Origin: Planctomycetota bacterium
Lineage (GTDB): Bacteria; Planctomycetota; Brocadiia; Brocadiales; Brocadiaceae
Assembly: GCA_016873165.1 (NCBI GenBank)
Contig: VGXV01000016.1
Span: 1-64,000 of the forward strand
DNA: 64,000 nucleotides
Reading direction: 5' to 3'
Shown: positions 20,149-29,100 of the stretch, in pieces
How the letters are laid out: every line of letters starts with the position of its first letter
How positions within the stretch are numbered: position 1 is the stretch's first letter
Position numbers and translations under genes: made by a program
The notes under the pieces: generated by a model
Seen by the model: only the letters and a program-made list of their open reading frames with translations
Told to the model about the DNA's origin: nothing
The model's database searches: none

Positions 20149-20186
20149 TTCAGATGGAATACTGATGAATCAGTATTCCATCTGAA
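20149..20186. repeat. Perfect 38-bp palindrome upstream of the DUF362 gene
   Basis: Perfect 18-base arms at 20149-20166 and 20169-20186, separated only by GA. The element ends 13 bases before the ATG of the Tat-exported DUF362 gene (20200), so in mRNA its stem would sit right at the ribosome site, where no good Shine-Dalgarno is seen. There is no T-tract on either side, so it is not a normal terminator. It could be an RNA translational control stem, an operator, or a small mobile palindrome. Confidence 0.85.
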
Positions 20187-20199
20187 GAATAGAAGCCGC

Positions 20200-21315
20200 A
20201 TGAGTGCATTTTATACAGGTTTCACCAGAAGGGGTTTTCTCAGGAGGGCAGCAGGAACAATTGCCCTGAGCGTACTCCCCCTTTCTTTTACGAGTTACGG
20301 AGAAAGGCAACAGAAAAAACATTCTGTTTACATTTCAAAACACAGTTCTTATAGTGAAAGCTCCTATCCGCAATTAAAAAAACGTATTGAAGAGATGGTT
20401 GTGAAGCTCTACCAAAATACCCCTTTTTTTTCTTACGGAGATAAAATTTCGCTTAAAATAAATCTCGTTGCAACAAGAGATTGTCTGGATTTGCCCGCTG
20501 GTTACACTTACGTGACGAACCCAATGGTAGTAAAGGCGCTTGGAGAAGTATTGCTTGATCTTGGCGCAGGTTCGTTATTTATCATTGAAGGAGCCACCCA
20601 TCCTTCAGATACGATGGAGGCATTTGCAATACTTGGATACGACATAATTGCAACCCATCTCGGAGCAACTTTGGTTGATCTGAATAAGGCAAAACCGTAC
20701 GCTGATTTTACTCAAGTAGATATCGAAAACGGACTTATTTACGGTTCCATCCTGGTAAACAATCATCTTCTCGAAACGGACTGCCTTACTACCGTCTCTA
20801 AATTAAAAGTCCATAGTTCTGCAGGGATTACCTTGTCTCTGAAAAATCTGATTGGTCTGTTGCCCATTCAAGAATATGGCATAAATGGAACCGGCGCCCG
20901 AATGCAGTATGTGCACTTTCCGGACGAAAGAACGCAAATTCCTTATAATATAGTGGATATCGCAAGGGCATTTCCGGTTGATTTTGCGTTTATCGATGGA
21001 ATAACTGCTATTGATAAAGGAGAAGGACCATGGGTAAAAAATATCTCTTATGTAACACCGGGTGTGCTGATTGCAGGAGATAATGCTGTTGCGGTGGATA
21101 GCATAGGAACGATAATAATGGGTTTTGACCCGGAAACGGCATACCCCTATCAACCATTTGTGAATTGTTACAATCACATACAACTTGCAAGCAATTACAG
21201 TCTTGGTTCCAACAACTTAAACGATATCGCTGTTTTCGGTGAAAATTTAAGTGATGTGATTTTTCCTTACGAACCACCGGACCGAAAAAGCACACCGGCA
21301 GAATCTTATTATTAA
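20200..21315 (+). CDS. Tat-exported DUF362 protein
   Basis: A 371-residue protein with an N-terminal twin-arginine signal: F-T-R-R-G-F-L-R-R at residues 8-16, then a hydrophobic stretch to about 30. The mature part matches DUF362: K-I-S-L-K-I-N-L-V near 85, V-T-N-P-M-V-V-K-A, and a central S-K-L-K-V-H-S segment followed by L-K-N-L-I-G-L-L. Many DUF362 proteins carry an iron-sulfur domain, but no clustered cysteines are seen here. Tat export suggests a folded cofactor. The ligand is unknown. It converges with the redox operon at a shared terminator. Confidence 0.82.
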   Translation: MSAFYTGFTRRGFLRRAAGTIALSVLPLSFTSYGERQQKKHSVYISKHSSYSESSYPQLKKRIEEMVVKLYQNTPFFSYGDKISLKINLVATRDCLDLPAGYTYVTNPMVVKALGEVLLDLGAGSLFIIEGATHPSDTMEAFAILGYDIIATHLGATLVDLNKAKPYADFTQVDIENGLIYGSILVNNHLLETDCLTTVSKLKVHSSAGITLSLKNLIGLLPIQEYGINGTGARMQYVHFPDERTQIPYNIVDIARAFPVDFAFIDGITAIDKGEGPWVKNISYVTPGVLIAGDNAVAVDSIGTIIMGFDPETAYPYQPFVNCYNHIQLASNYSLGSNNLNDIAVFGENLSDVIFPYEPPDRKSTPAESYY

Positions 21316-21355
21316 AAAAAGCAGGGCAAATTAAAAAAATTTACCCTGCTTTTTT
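21314..21355. terminator. Bidirectional intrinsic terminator
   Basis: A hairpin with arms around AAAAAGCAGGG and CCCTGCTTTTT, an A/T-rich loop, and A- and T-tracts on its two flanks. It therefore works in both directions. It lies between the convergent DUF362 gene (ends 21315) and the rubrerythrin-like gene (ends 21364). Confidence 0.85.
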
Positions 21356-21363
21356 ATCTCGAC

Positions 21364-21807
21364 TTAATTTTCTGAAAATACCATATCGTCATAGGCTGTT
21401 TCTAATTTATGCTTGTGCTTCAATTCTTCCTGGGCGAGGATTTTGCACATTTTTCTCATTTCGGGATTCTCTGTTGATTGAGCCATGCTAACATAAAAAT
21501 TATACGCCTTTTGTTCCTTTTTCATGGCAATAATCAAGACATCCTGAAAGTCTTTGATTTCCGATACATCTTTATCCACCAAAAATTCGGTGATATGCAA
21601 ATCCTGTGTTTCATCAGGTTTGAAGTCCATTACTTTTGAAGCATCAAATTTTTGCAACATCTCTTTATGCTTTATTTCTTCCTGCGCAAGCTCTTTTAGC
21701 CAGACTTTTGACGCCGGGTCTTTAACAAGTTTTAAAGCATCCAGATAAAATTTTTGCGATTCGTCTTCATGTTTCGCCGCTTTTGCAATGAGTTCTTTTA
21801 CATTCAT
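21364..21807 (-). CDS. Rubrerythrin-like diiron (ferritin-fold) protein
   Basis: A 147-residue four-helix protein with two similar halves. Diiron ligands are suggested by K-H-E-D-E-S (start of helix 1), E-E-I-K-H-K-E near residue 50, K-K-E-Q-K-A-Y near 98, and E-E-L-K-H-K-H near 130. It lacks the C-terminal rubredoxin domain of classical rubrerythrin. A separate rubredoxin is encoded upstream at 23549, so electrons may come in trans. A likely role is peroxide reduction. A strong GGGAGGA ribosome site precedes the ATG. It lies 162 bases after trxR, so it may have its own promoter. Confidence 0.85.
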   Translation of the reverse strand: MNVKELIAKAAKHEDESQKFYLDALKLVKDPASKVWLKELAQEEIKHKEMLQKFDASKVMDFKPDETQDLHITEFLVDKDVSEIKDFQDVLIIAMKKEQKAYNFYVSMAQSTENPEMRKMCKILAQEELKHKHKLETAYDDMVFSEN

Positions 21808-21968
21808 TATTGCAATTCCTCCCTACGGTTAAAATTTATAACATTGTCTTTTTATTTAAACGAACGAATTGCCTTTCAAGCAACATTGAGAAATTTTCAT
21901 AAATGAGCAGTATTTTATAAAAAAAGAGGCGGTAAAAACAGCTTTTTTTGGCAATTACTGCAGGTTTT

Positions 21969-22916
21969 CTATCTTTTTATTTTGCCAAATGCTTTTAATT
22001 CGGCAAGTTTATGTTCGGCAGCAATAGCAGCGGTAACACCATCACCCACGGAAGTTGCAATTTGCCGGTACGACCATTTTCTTACGTCGCCTACGGCATA
22101 AATGCCCTCTATTTCCGTTTCCATGTGCATATTTGTTTCGATATGGCACCCCACATCAACACACAATAAGTTCCCTAAAAATGATGTGTTCGGTATACTT
22201 CCGATAAAAATAAAAATTCCCTGACACGGTAAATTATTTTTTTCCCCTGTTGCTACATTTCTGGTAATAGCGCCTTCCACATTTTCCTTGCCATGGATTT
22301 CTATAACGGTTGTATTAAACATAACTTTTATCTTGGGATGAGAAAAAACTTCGTCCTGATAAATTTTTGTTGCCCTGAATGCATCCCGCCTATGAATTAT
22401 CTTCACAGTTTTAGCATATTTTGTCAGGAAAATGCTTTCCGTCAAAGCGGAATCACCGCCGCCGACGACAACTACATCCTTGCCTCTGAAAAATGCTCCG
22501 TCACACGTGGCACAATAACTGACTCCCCTTCCGTAAAATTCACTTTCTCCCGGGATTTCCAATTTTTTGGGATCAGCGCCACAGGCAAGAATAACCACAT
22601 AGCTCGCATATTCGCCGGCATCCGTGGTCACTATTTTAAGACCATCATCTTCTACTCGTAGTTTTAAAACTTCTTCATAACGGATATTTAATCCAAAACG
22701 CTTTGCCTGGTTCTCCATTCGTTGTGTTAAATCAACACCACTGATTACCTCCGGAAAACCCGGGTAATTTTCGATCATGTCTGTGCCGGCCAGTTGTCCG
22801 CCGGTAAATTTTCTTTCAAAGATTACCGTCTTTAATAATGCGCGGCACGTATATACTGACGCTGCAAGCGCCGCAGGTCCGCCTCCCACTATTATTACGT
22901 CATAATCCCTGTTCAC
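21969..22916 (-). CDS. trxB: Thioredoxin reductase
   Basis: A FAD/NAD(P)H two-domain flavoprotein of the TrxR class. The FAD motif V-G-G-G-P-A-A is near the N-terminus, the redox pair is C-A-T-C-D, and a second nucleotide motif V-V-G-G-G-D-S-A and a G-D-V-R motif follow. I take the GTG at 22914-22916 as start. It gives a GTGA overlap with the cytochrome stop, and places the active cysteines at residues 135 and 138, as in E. coli TrxB. An upstream ATG at 22955 would add 13 residues and overlap the cytochrome by 43 bases. The context suggests reduction of a thioredoxin or of the neighbouring redox proteins. Confidence 0.88.
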   Translation of the reverse strand: MNRDYDVIIVGGGPAALAASVYTCRALLKTVIFERKFTGGQLAGTDMIENYPGFPEVISGVDLTQRMENQAKRFGLNIRYEEVLKLRVEDDGLKIVTTDAGEYASYVVILACGADPKKLEIPGESEFYGRGVSYCATCDGAFFRGKDVVVVGGGDSALTESIFLTKYAKTVKIIHRRDAFRATKIYQDEVFSHPKIKVMFNTTVIEIHGKENVEGAITRNVATGEKNNLPCQGIFIFIGSIPNTSFLGNLLCVDVGCHIETNMHMETEIEGIYAVGDVRKWSYRQIATSVGDGVTAAIAAEHKLAELKAFGKIKR

Positions 22917-23539
22917 ATCCCTTTTAATCCTTTCATGGCATTTAAAACCTGCCATCCGTAGAAATTCAGGGCAAACTGTTTTTTCTCAATATGGCATTCC
23001 AGACATTGCTTTGTGCCTTTTGTCACCCAGTCACGCGTGACAAAAGCCGTCTTTGCCTGAGCGCCTTTCGGCGTCAGTTGATCTTTTCCCGCATGGCAAA
23101 AATCGCATCCCGTAGCCATTGTTTCACAAAGCTCGAACATCTTCTTTGCCTGATTTTCCTTTTCTGTATAATGTTTCCCATCCACGTGACAGTAATCGCA
23201 ATCTACCCCAAGGGCAACAGAGGCTGCCATCATTTTTTTTGAAACTTCACCTTCTTCCGTAAAAACGGTCAAATCTTCGTTATGACAATAACTACATTCC
23301 ACACCGAAAAGTTTTGTTATTTTCTCAACCTGAGCAATTCTGTCTTCCCTGGTGCCCTTAAAATAAGGGTTTGAATAGGTTACCGCAGGTTGATGAGACT
23401 CAGGTTTCTTTTCTGTCTCCGTCAGTGCATGCTTACAAAACGAAAAAAATGTCACCACAGAAACAATCCCGATGCACATCCAAATATTTTTTTGTAAAAA
23501 ATTTAACATAAGAAGAGAATAAAAAAGAGGTTTCATCAA
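22913..23539 (-). CDS. Tetraheme c-type cytochrome, membrane-anchored
   Basis: A 208-residue protein with an N-terminal hydrophobic segment (about 19-35), acting as anchor or signal. Four CxxCH haem sites lie at 82-86, 114-118, 145-149 and 179-183. The spacing and the K-K-M-M / K-K-M-F methionines after the first and second haem sites resemble the reaction-centre tetraheme cytochrome fold (methionine as sixth ligand). It should act outside the cytoplasmic membrane (or in the anammoxosome lumen) as an electron carrier. It sits between rubredoxin and thioredoxin reductase genes, ten bases after rubredoxin. Confidence 0.88.
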   Translation of the reverse strand: MMKPLFYSLLMLNFLQKNIWMCIGIVSVVTFFSFCKHALTETEKKPESHQPAVTYSNPYFKGTREDRIAQVEKITKLFGVECSYCHNEDLTVFTEEGEVSKKMMAASVALGVDCDYCHVDGKHYTEKENQAKKMFELCETMATGCDFCHAGKDQLTPKGAQAKTAFVTRDWVTKGTKQCLECHIEKKQFALNFYGWQVLNAMKGLKGM

Positions 23540-23548
23540 ACAATACTA

Positions 23549-23710
23549 CTAATCAAGTTTGTCAAATAAATCTTTATTTGCTCCACATGACGGACATACC
23601 CAGTCGTCATGTATCGATTCAAAAGAAGTACCCGGCGCCACTCCATTATCAGGATCACCACTTTTCGGATCATATACGTAACCGCATACACTGCATTCCC
23701 ATTTTTCCAT
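23549..23710 (-). CDS. Rubredoxin
   Basis: A 53-residue rubredoxin with Fe ligands C6, C9, C39 and C42 (C-S-V-C-G-Y and C-P-S-C-G-A). It has the normal core, including [11 protein letters not shown] and D-W-V-C. The start is set at the ATG at 23708-23710 because of the GGGAGGA ribosome site just upstream; the longer reading from 23758 adds 16 non-family residues. It is a one-electron cytoplasmic carrier, probably feeding the rubrerythrin-like protein at 21364. Confidence 0.93.
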   Translation of the reverse strand: MEKWECSVCGYVYDPKSGDPDNGVAPGTSFESIHDDWVCPSCGANKDLFDKLD

Positions 23711-23808
23711 TACTTTCCTCCCGTATTTATGTCCTGCCGAAATTAACAAGAAAAACATAACTTTATTACTTTATATCATTATTGTTTTTTAAGGTCAATC
23801 ATTATTAT

Positions 23809-24651
23809 TCATGAGTAACTATTCTCAAAAAACTTGCCAAAATCGTGTTTGTATATCTTAAATTCCTTTTTCCATAACACTGCATGGGCTTCTATATCCC
23901 TTTCGATATTGCCCCACATTTGCCCATAGAATTCTTTGTCATTGAGCATGTCGTCAAATCTTTTTTTTAACGAAGGTTCAATTTTTAGTAGGTGATTTAC
24001 TATTTCATGAATATCCTTCAGGTTAAAATTTAAAAATTCGAATTCAATGCATTTTGCTTTTGTGAAAGAGCAAAATACATTTTTTAAATCCGTTATCCAC
24101 GGTACAACGGGAGAAAAATAGGGAATAACCGTCAATCCCTCTTCAAGAAGCGTAATAATGGCGTTATTTCTCTCAGCAAATGAAGGACTTTCCGGCTCTA
24201 AAAGTTGTTTAAGGTCATTGTTGAAATTATTCGTCGTAAAATATATTTTGCTGCAAAACCCCTGTTTCAATAATGGAAGGTACTCAAGTATGTAAGGAGA
24301 ACGGGTAAGTATTACGTACGATACATTATTATTATGTAAAATCTCTATAATCTTTTTTGTGATCTGATACGTATGTTCTACAGGCTGAAAACATTCTGTC
24401 GTAGACCCCAAAAGAACTGTTTTCGGTCTCGTCATTTCGATTTCCTTTTTTAGAAGATCGGGCGCGTTCATTCTCACGTTTACGTAAGTTCCCCATGGCT
24501 TCTTTTTTTTATAAACGGCCTTGTTCGATTTTACATAGCAATACATGCAGGAATACTCGCAACCCATGTACGGATTTATGACATATTCCCCCAAATCAAT
24601 CGAAGTAGGGTTGAGTATCCGGTCTATGGCAACTTCATTTATCTCTGTCAT
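23809..24651 (-). CDS. Radical SAM protein, spore photoproduct lyase-like family
   Basis: A 280-residue radical SAM enzyme. The 4Fe-4S motif is C31-x3-C35-x2-C38 within M-G-C-E-Y-S-C-M-Y-C-Y-V. The rest (P-K-T-V-L-L-G-S-T-T-E-C-F-Q-P-V-E, then I-L-T-R-S-P-Y) fits the SplB/Rv2578c-like group. True spore photoproduct lyase acts on DNA in spore formers; these relatives occur widely and their substrates are mostly unknown. It overlaps the upstream radical SAM gene by 17 bases, so the two are co-transcribed. Confidence 0.82.
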   Translation of the reverse strand: MTEINEVAIDRILNPTSIDLGEYVINPYMGCEYSCMYCYVKSNKAVYKKKKPWGTYVNVRMNAPDLLKKEIEMTRPKTVLLGSTTECFQPVEHTYQITKKIIEILHNNNVSYVILTRSPYILEYLPLLKQGFCSKIYFTTNNFNNDLKQLLEPESPSFAERNNAIITLLEEGLTVIPYFSPVVPWITDLKNVFCSFTKAKCIEFEFLNFNLKDIHEIVNHLLKIEPSLKKRFDDMLNDKEFYGQMWGNIERDIEAHAVLWKKEFKIYKHDFGKFFENSYS

Positions 24652-25957
24652 TTTTTTCTATCAGATTCCCGAGAAACGCATTAGTGTGCCGAATCTTGTT
24701 TTTTTTGATTTCTTCAACAAATATTTCCATTCTTTCCATTGCTGCCGGATTTGATTTATAGTCTGCCGTTTTGTTGGCATTTGTGCCGTCATAATAGGTA
24801 AAAGGGTTTACCTGCGCAATCTGTGGAATAACATCTTTGTGCTGAATAATAAAATTGAGCGTCGTCCGGAAATCATCTTCCGTTTCACCGGGATACCCCA
24901 CAATAATGCTCACACCAAAAAACAGATTCTCTTTGTGAAGGGCGTTAAAGAAACTAAGGGCGTCATCATGACTAAATCCTTTGTTCATATTTTTAAGGGT
25001 AGTATCTGATGCCGATTCCAGTCCGACAAAAAGGTTATAACAGCCGCTTTGCTTCATCTTTTTAAAAACGGAATGTTCCATATCATTCCTGATTGCTATT
25101 TGCGCCTCCCAGTGAATCGAACCAAATCTTTCGATGATGCCCTCGCATAACAAATCCAGTTCTTTAATGTTTGCATTGATAAGAGAATCATAAAATATAA
25201 AATACTCACCGTTGTTTTTCTCTTTGTGGTACGCAATCTCATCAAGGATGCTTTTCCTCAGTCTCGTCCTGAACCCTTTATAAAGAAGTCTTTCCGAACA
25301 AAAGTTGCATCGTCTGATACATCCCCTTGAAAATTGAAGGGGGATTGCATGTTTTTTAGGATAGCTACTTAAATCGATTCCATTATATCGTGGGAAAGAA
25401 AGGTCTTTCAGATTATGAAGTTGTTCAAATCCCGCCACCTTCCCTTTACAATGTTTTCCACCAAGATAATTGAGCAATGGTATTTCGCCCTCACCCACAA
25501 TCAGGTAATCTGCCGGCTGAAAAATATCTTCCCGAAAAACTCCGGTACCTTTAAAAAACTGACGCGTTATTTCCGGCCCCCCGAACACAAGTTTTACGTT
25601 GTTCTTTTTCGATTTCAACACGTTGGCAATATTGAGTGTCATGTACAAATTGCTTTTAAAGCAGGAAAATCCGATTACATCATAGGCAAGCATTTTTTCT
25701 ATCGCGTTGTCAAATTCATCAGGATAGTTCTCCTTGATAAGAGAAAATATGGTTTCTTCAAGAGAGGTGTTGCAACTGACAACCCACTGTTTTTGCAGCA
25801 ATTGCCCTGACAAGGCATAAAAGGAATGATTAAAATCAATGATATCGGCGCCGATTCCGTTTTCTTCAAGAAATGCCTGGAGAAATCCAAGTCCGATGGG
25901 TGGCATATTTGGCCAGGCAAGGGGAAGGAGGGTAAGAAGAATGTTGTTTTTTGTCAT
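24635..25957 (-). CDS. B12-binding-domain radical SAM protein
   Basis: A radical SAM protein with an N-terminal cobalamin-binding-like domain (P-P-I-G-L-G-F-L-Q-A-F-L, then V-I-G-F-S-C-F and L-V-F-G-G-P-E) and a SAM domain. The cluster motif reads R-G-C-I-R-R-C-N-F-C-S. This is the BchE/P-methylase class that often methylates or rearranges lipids and cofactors. I place the start at the ATG at 25957, opening the conserved K-N-N-I-L-L-T-L-L-P; upstream ATGs at 25996 and 25978 are possible, and no start has a clear ribosome site. Substrate unknown. Confidence 0.82.
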   Translation of the reverse strand: MTKNNILLTLLPLAWPNMPPIGLGFLQAFLEENGIGADIIDFNHSFYALSGQLLQKQWVVSCNTSLEETIFSLIKENYPDEFDNAIEKMLAYDVIGFSCFKSNLYMTLNIANVLKSKKNNVKLVFGGPEITRQFFKGTGVFREDIFQPADYLIVGEGEIPLLNYLGGKHCKGKVAGFEQLHNLKDLSFPRYNGIDLSSYPKKHAIPLQFSRGCIRRCNFCSERLLYKGFRTRLRKSILDEIAYHKEKNNGEYFIFYDSLINANIKELDLLCEGIIERFGSIHWEAQIAIRNDMEHSVFKKMKQSGCYNLFVGLESASDTTLKNMNKGFSHDDALSFFNALHKENLFFGVSIIVGYPGETEDDFRTTLNFIIQHKDVIPQIAQVNPFTYYDGTNANKTADYKSNPAAMERMEIFVEEIKKNKIRHTNAFLGNLIEKNDRDK

Positions 25958-26145
25958 AAAAATATACTGGAAAATCATACCATATGTATAACGCATTTCA
26001 ACTCGTTTCCGGATTTCACGAACCGGGACAAGTCTGATTACTGATACGGTGCAGAAGAAGCAGTAAAGGATATTCTGTCTAAAACATTGTTTTGAAGTGC
26101 AGAGCTGTGATTTGGGTTGTAAAATTTATTATGGCAACAGTTTGT

Positions 26146-29100
26146 TCATGTAGTTTTGCTTCTTTGATATACTTCTGTCCTGTTTCTTCCCTTTGCAACA
26201 GCGGCGGAGAGAGAAGATTCTGCAGCGTAGATTAATTCTTCCGGAGTTTGCGACTGAAATTCAACAAGTCCCAGGCTGATGGTTATTTTCCCGCCGGGCT
26301 GTACTTCTTCATGAAGGAACGGATAGTCGTGAATTACAGAAACAAATCTCTTTGCAAGCCTGGTTGCCGGCGGCATAAGAGTATTTGTTAACAGCAGGGC
26401 AAAAGAGCTGTTTCCGTATCTGACAAAAATATCCGAACCTCGTATATTTTTTTTGATGAGTTCCGCAGTTTTTTTAATGACAAGATTGCCGTAGTATTCC
26501 CCCTTCTGAGCAATATAGTTTTCAAAGTGGTCGATATCAAAAAGCATAAGCGCCAGCGGCAATTTATATCTGTCCGCCCGCAATGTTTCCTGAACCAGGC
26601 GTATCTGAAAATATCTGTGATTGAAAATTCCCGTCAGTTCATCAACAAGCCCGGCTCTTTTCGGATGCAATATTTCAATATCTTTCAAGTGGTTTATGAA
26701 AGATTTGGTTCCCAATGATTCCTTCCACAGCACCCTTTCAATCTGATCCACCATTTCCAGCCTTTCATTTGGGGACAGCGTCTCTGTGGCAATAGCAAAA
26801 ATAGGTATGTCTTTTAAAGCGGGATTTTCCTGAAATTCTTTTATTATCTTAAATCCCTTCTCATGTATGCCCAAATCAATGATAATAGAATTTGGTTTTG
26901 TCGCTAATGCAAGGCTGAGTCCGCTTTCAATATCAGAAGCCGATTGCATCAGCAGCCCCTCGTTTTCAATGGCGTTATGAAGGATTTCCAGCGTGGTCTC
27001 ATCACTGGTAATGACGAGGATGTTTATATGAAAACGGCTTTTTTTTGTGACAAAAGACATCTCTGAAAGTTTTTCGATAAGCATTGCCCTTTCCACCGGT
27101 TTTACCAGGTAGTCTGTTGCCCCCAGAGCAAAGGCCAGCTCTTTATTTTCAACGATAGAATGAATTATTACGGGGATGTTTCTGGTTTCCGGATTTGCCT
27201 TAAGCGACTGAAGCACCTCCCATCCGTCTTTTTTGGGCAGCATGATATCCAGGGTGATTGCAAAGGGGTTAAGTTCTTTTGCCTTGAGCAGGGCTTCTTC
27301 GCCGTCATAGGCATACGCTATCCTGTAGCCTGCCTGGGTAAGATGAACGGTAAGGATTTCTACCGTAGGCAAATCGTCTTCCACTACAAGTATTAGCGGA
27401 CCTTCTTGTTTTTTTTCAGGCAAAGCGGTCAGAGAAGTTATAGGTGATGTCATTCCCGGATATTCATCCCTGAGTATGAATGGCATATATATAGTAAAGA
27501 CAGAACCCTGGCCAATGTCTCCTTCGACCTCTATATGGCCTCCGTGTATTTCCACGAGTTTTTTTGTAAGTGAAAGGCCGAGTCCTGTGCCTTCAGTGGA
27601 TTTGGAAGAGTCAATCTGCTCAAATTCCTCAAAAATCCGCTCCCTGTCTTCCGGTTTAATGCCTATTCCTTTGTCCCACACGGAGACCTTAAGGAATTCC
27701 TGAGATTCCGCTGCCCACGGGAATATCTTCCTGCCGCTGGCTATTTTATCTACATTTATCCCTACTTTGCCATGAGAAGGGGTGAATTTAATGGCATTGC
27801 TTACCAGATTATAGAGGATTTGCTTAAACTTTATCTTATCTGCGGTAAAATTGGCATCATAGTTAATGGCCAGTTCTGGCGCTATTGTTTTCCGTTCCGC
27901 CAGCGGTTTTATTACACTCAATACCTCGTCGATGACGCTTTTTACAGGAAATGTCTGATATGAAATTTCTGCCTTGCCTGCCTCTATCTTTGCCAGATCG
28001 AGGATATTATTAACAAGATAAAGGAGATGTTTTGAGGATCCGAAGATAGTGTTCAGGTACTTTTGCTGTCTTTCGGTTAAGTCTCCAAAGGTTTTTTGGA
28101 GCAGTATTTCGGAAAAACCTATTATGGAATGAAGGGGCGTTCTGAGTTCATGGCTTGCGTTTGCTATAAAACGGCCTTTCAGCTCGTTTGCCCTGACAAG
28201 TTCCCTGTTCATTTTTTCAAGCGCATTTGTCCTCTCAAGCACTTTTTCTTCCAGGTTGTTGGTCAGTTCCTCAAGTTCCTTATTCTTTTTCTTAAGCTCG
28301 CTTTTCATGCGTTTTTCTTCGGTAATGTCTTTGCTTATCCCTACAGTGCCAATAACATTTCCCGCCTTATCCCGTAATTCCGATATGGTAAGGCTTATGT
28401 CAACTGGTGTGTTATTTTTTTTGAGGAGTGTGGTTTCATAATTACACAGGGCGCCTTTTTCCCTGAGCAATTCGAGGATATTTGTTCTTTCTCGTTTATT
28501 CACATAGAGTTCAGAACATTTCATGCCCCTGACTTCATGTTCCTTGTAGCCTAAAATCTTCTCGCCACCCTTTGAAAATTTAACAATCCTTCCTTCGCAG
28601 TCGGTGGTGATAATCATATCCCCCGAATCATCCAGCATCCCCTGAAAGTATGTGATGGATGCTTCCAAATTGTGAAGCAATTTATACTTTTCGATCGCCT
28701 GGGCGGCCATTGCAGAGAAGAGTTTTATGAGGTTTTTATGCCGTTCTGTAAACACCCGTGGCTTGAAATCATCCAAATAGAGTATGCCGACCGTGCTGCC
28801 ATTGAGAAGCAGCGGCGCTGCAAGAAGGGATTTTATCCCTTCTTTTAGAATCACCGTATCATGAAATAAAGGGTTTTTCTCAATATCCTGAAACTCGACC
28901 GGTTCCGTTTGTTCCAGTATATAACGGGTAATGCCTTCCCCTCTGGGTTTCCATCGCAGTGATTTCAGAAAATCGCTGCTTAATCCTTTTTGCGCAGCCA
29001 TAACCATTTCTTCGCCGTCAATAATTGCAATGCTGCCGGCAGGTGTATCCGTAAGCCTCATGGCGGAACGAAGCGCTTCGTCAAGGGCATCCGCCAAACT

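Noticed and set aside
22917-22955. Upstream ATG for thioredoxin reductase
   Set aside because: It would overlap the cytochrome gene by 43 bases; the GTG at 22916 gives a GTGA overlap and matches the usual active-site numbering.
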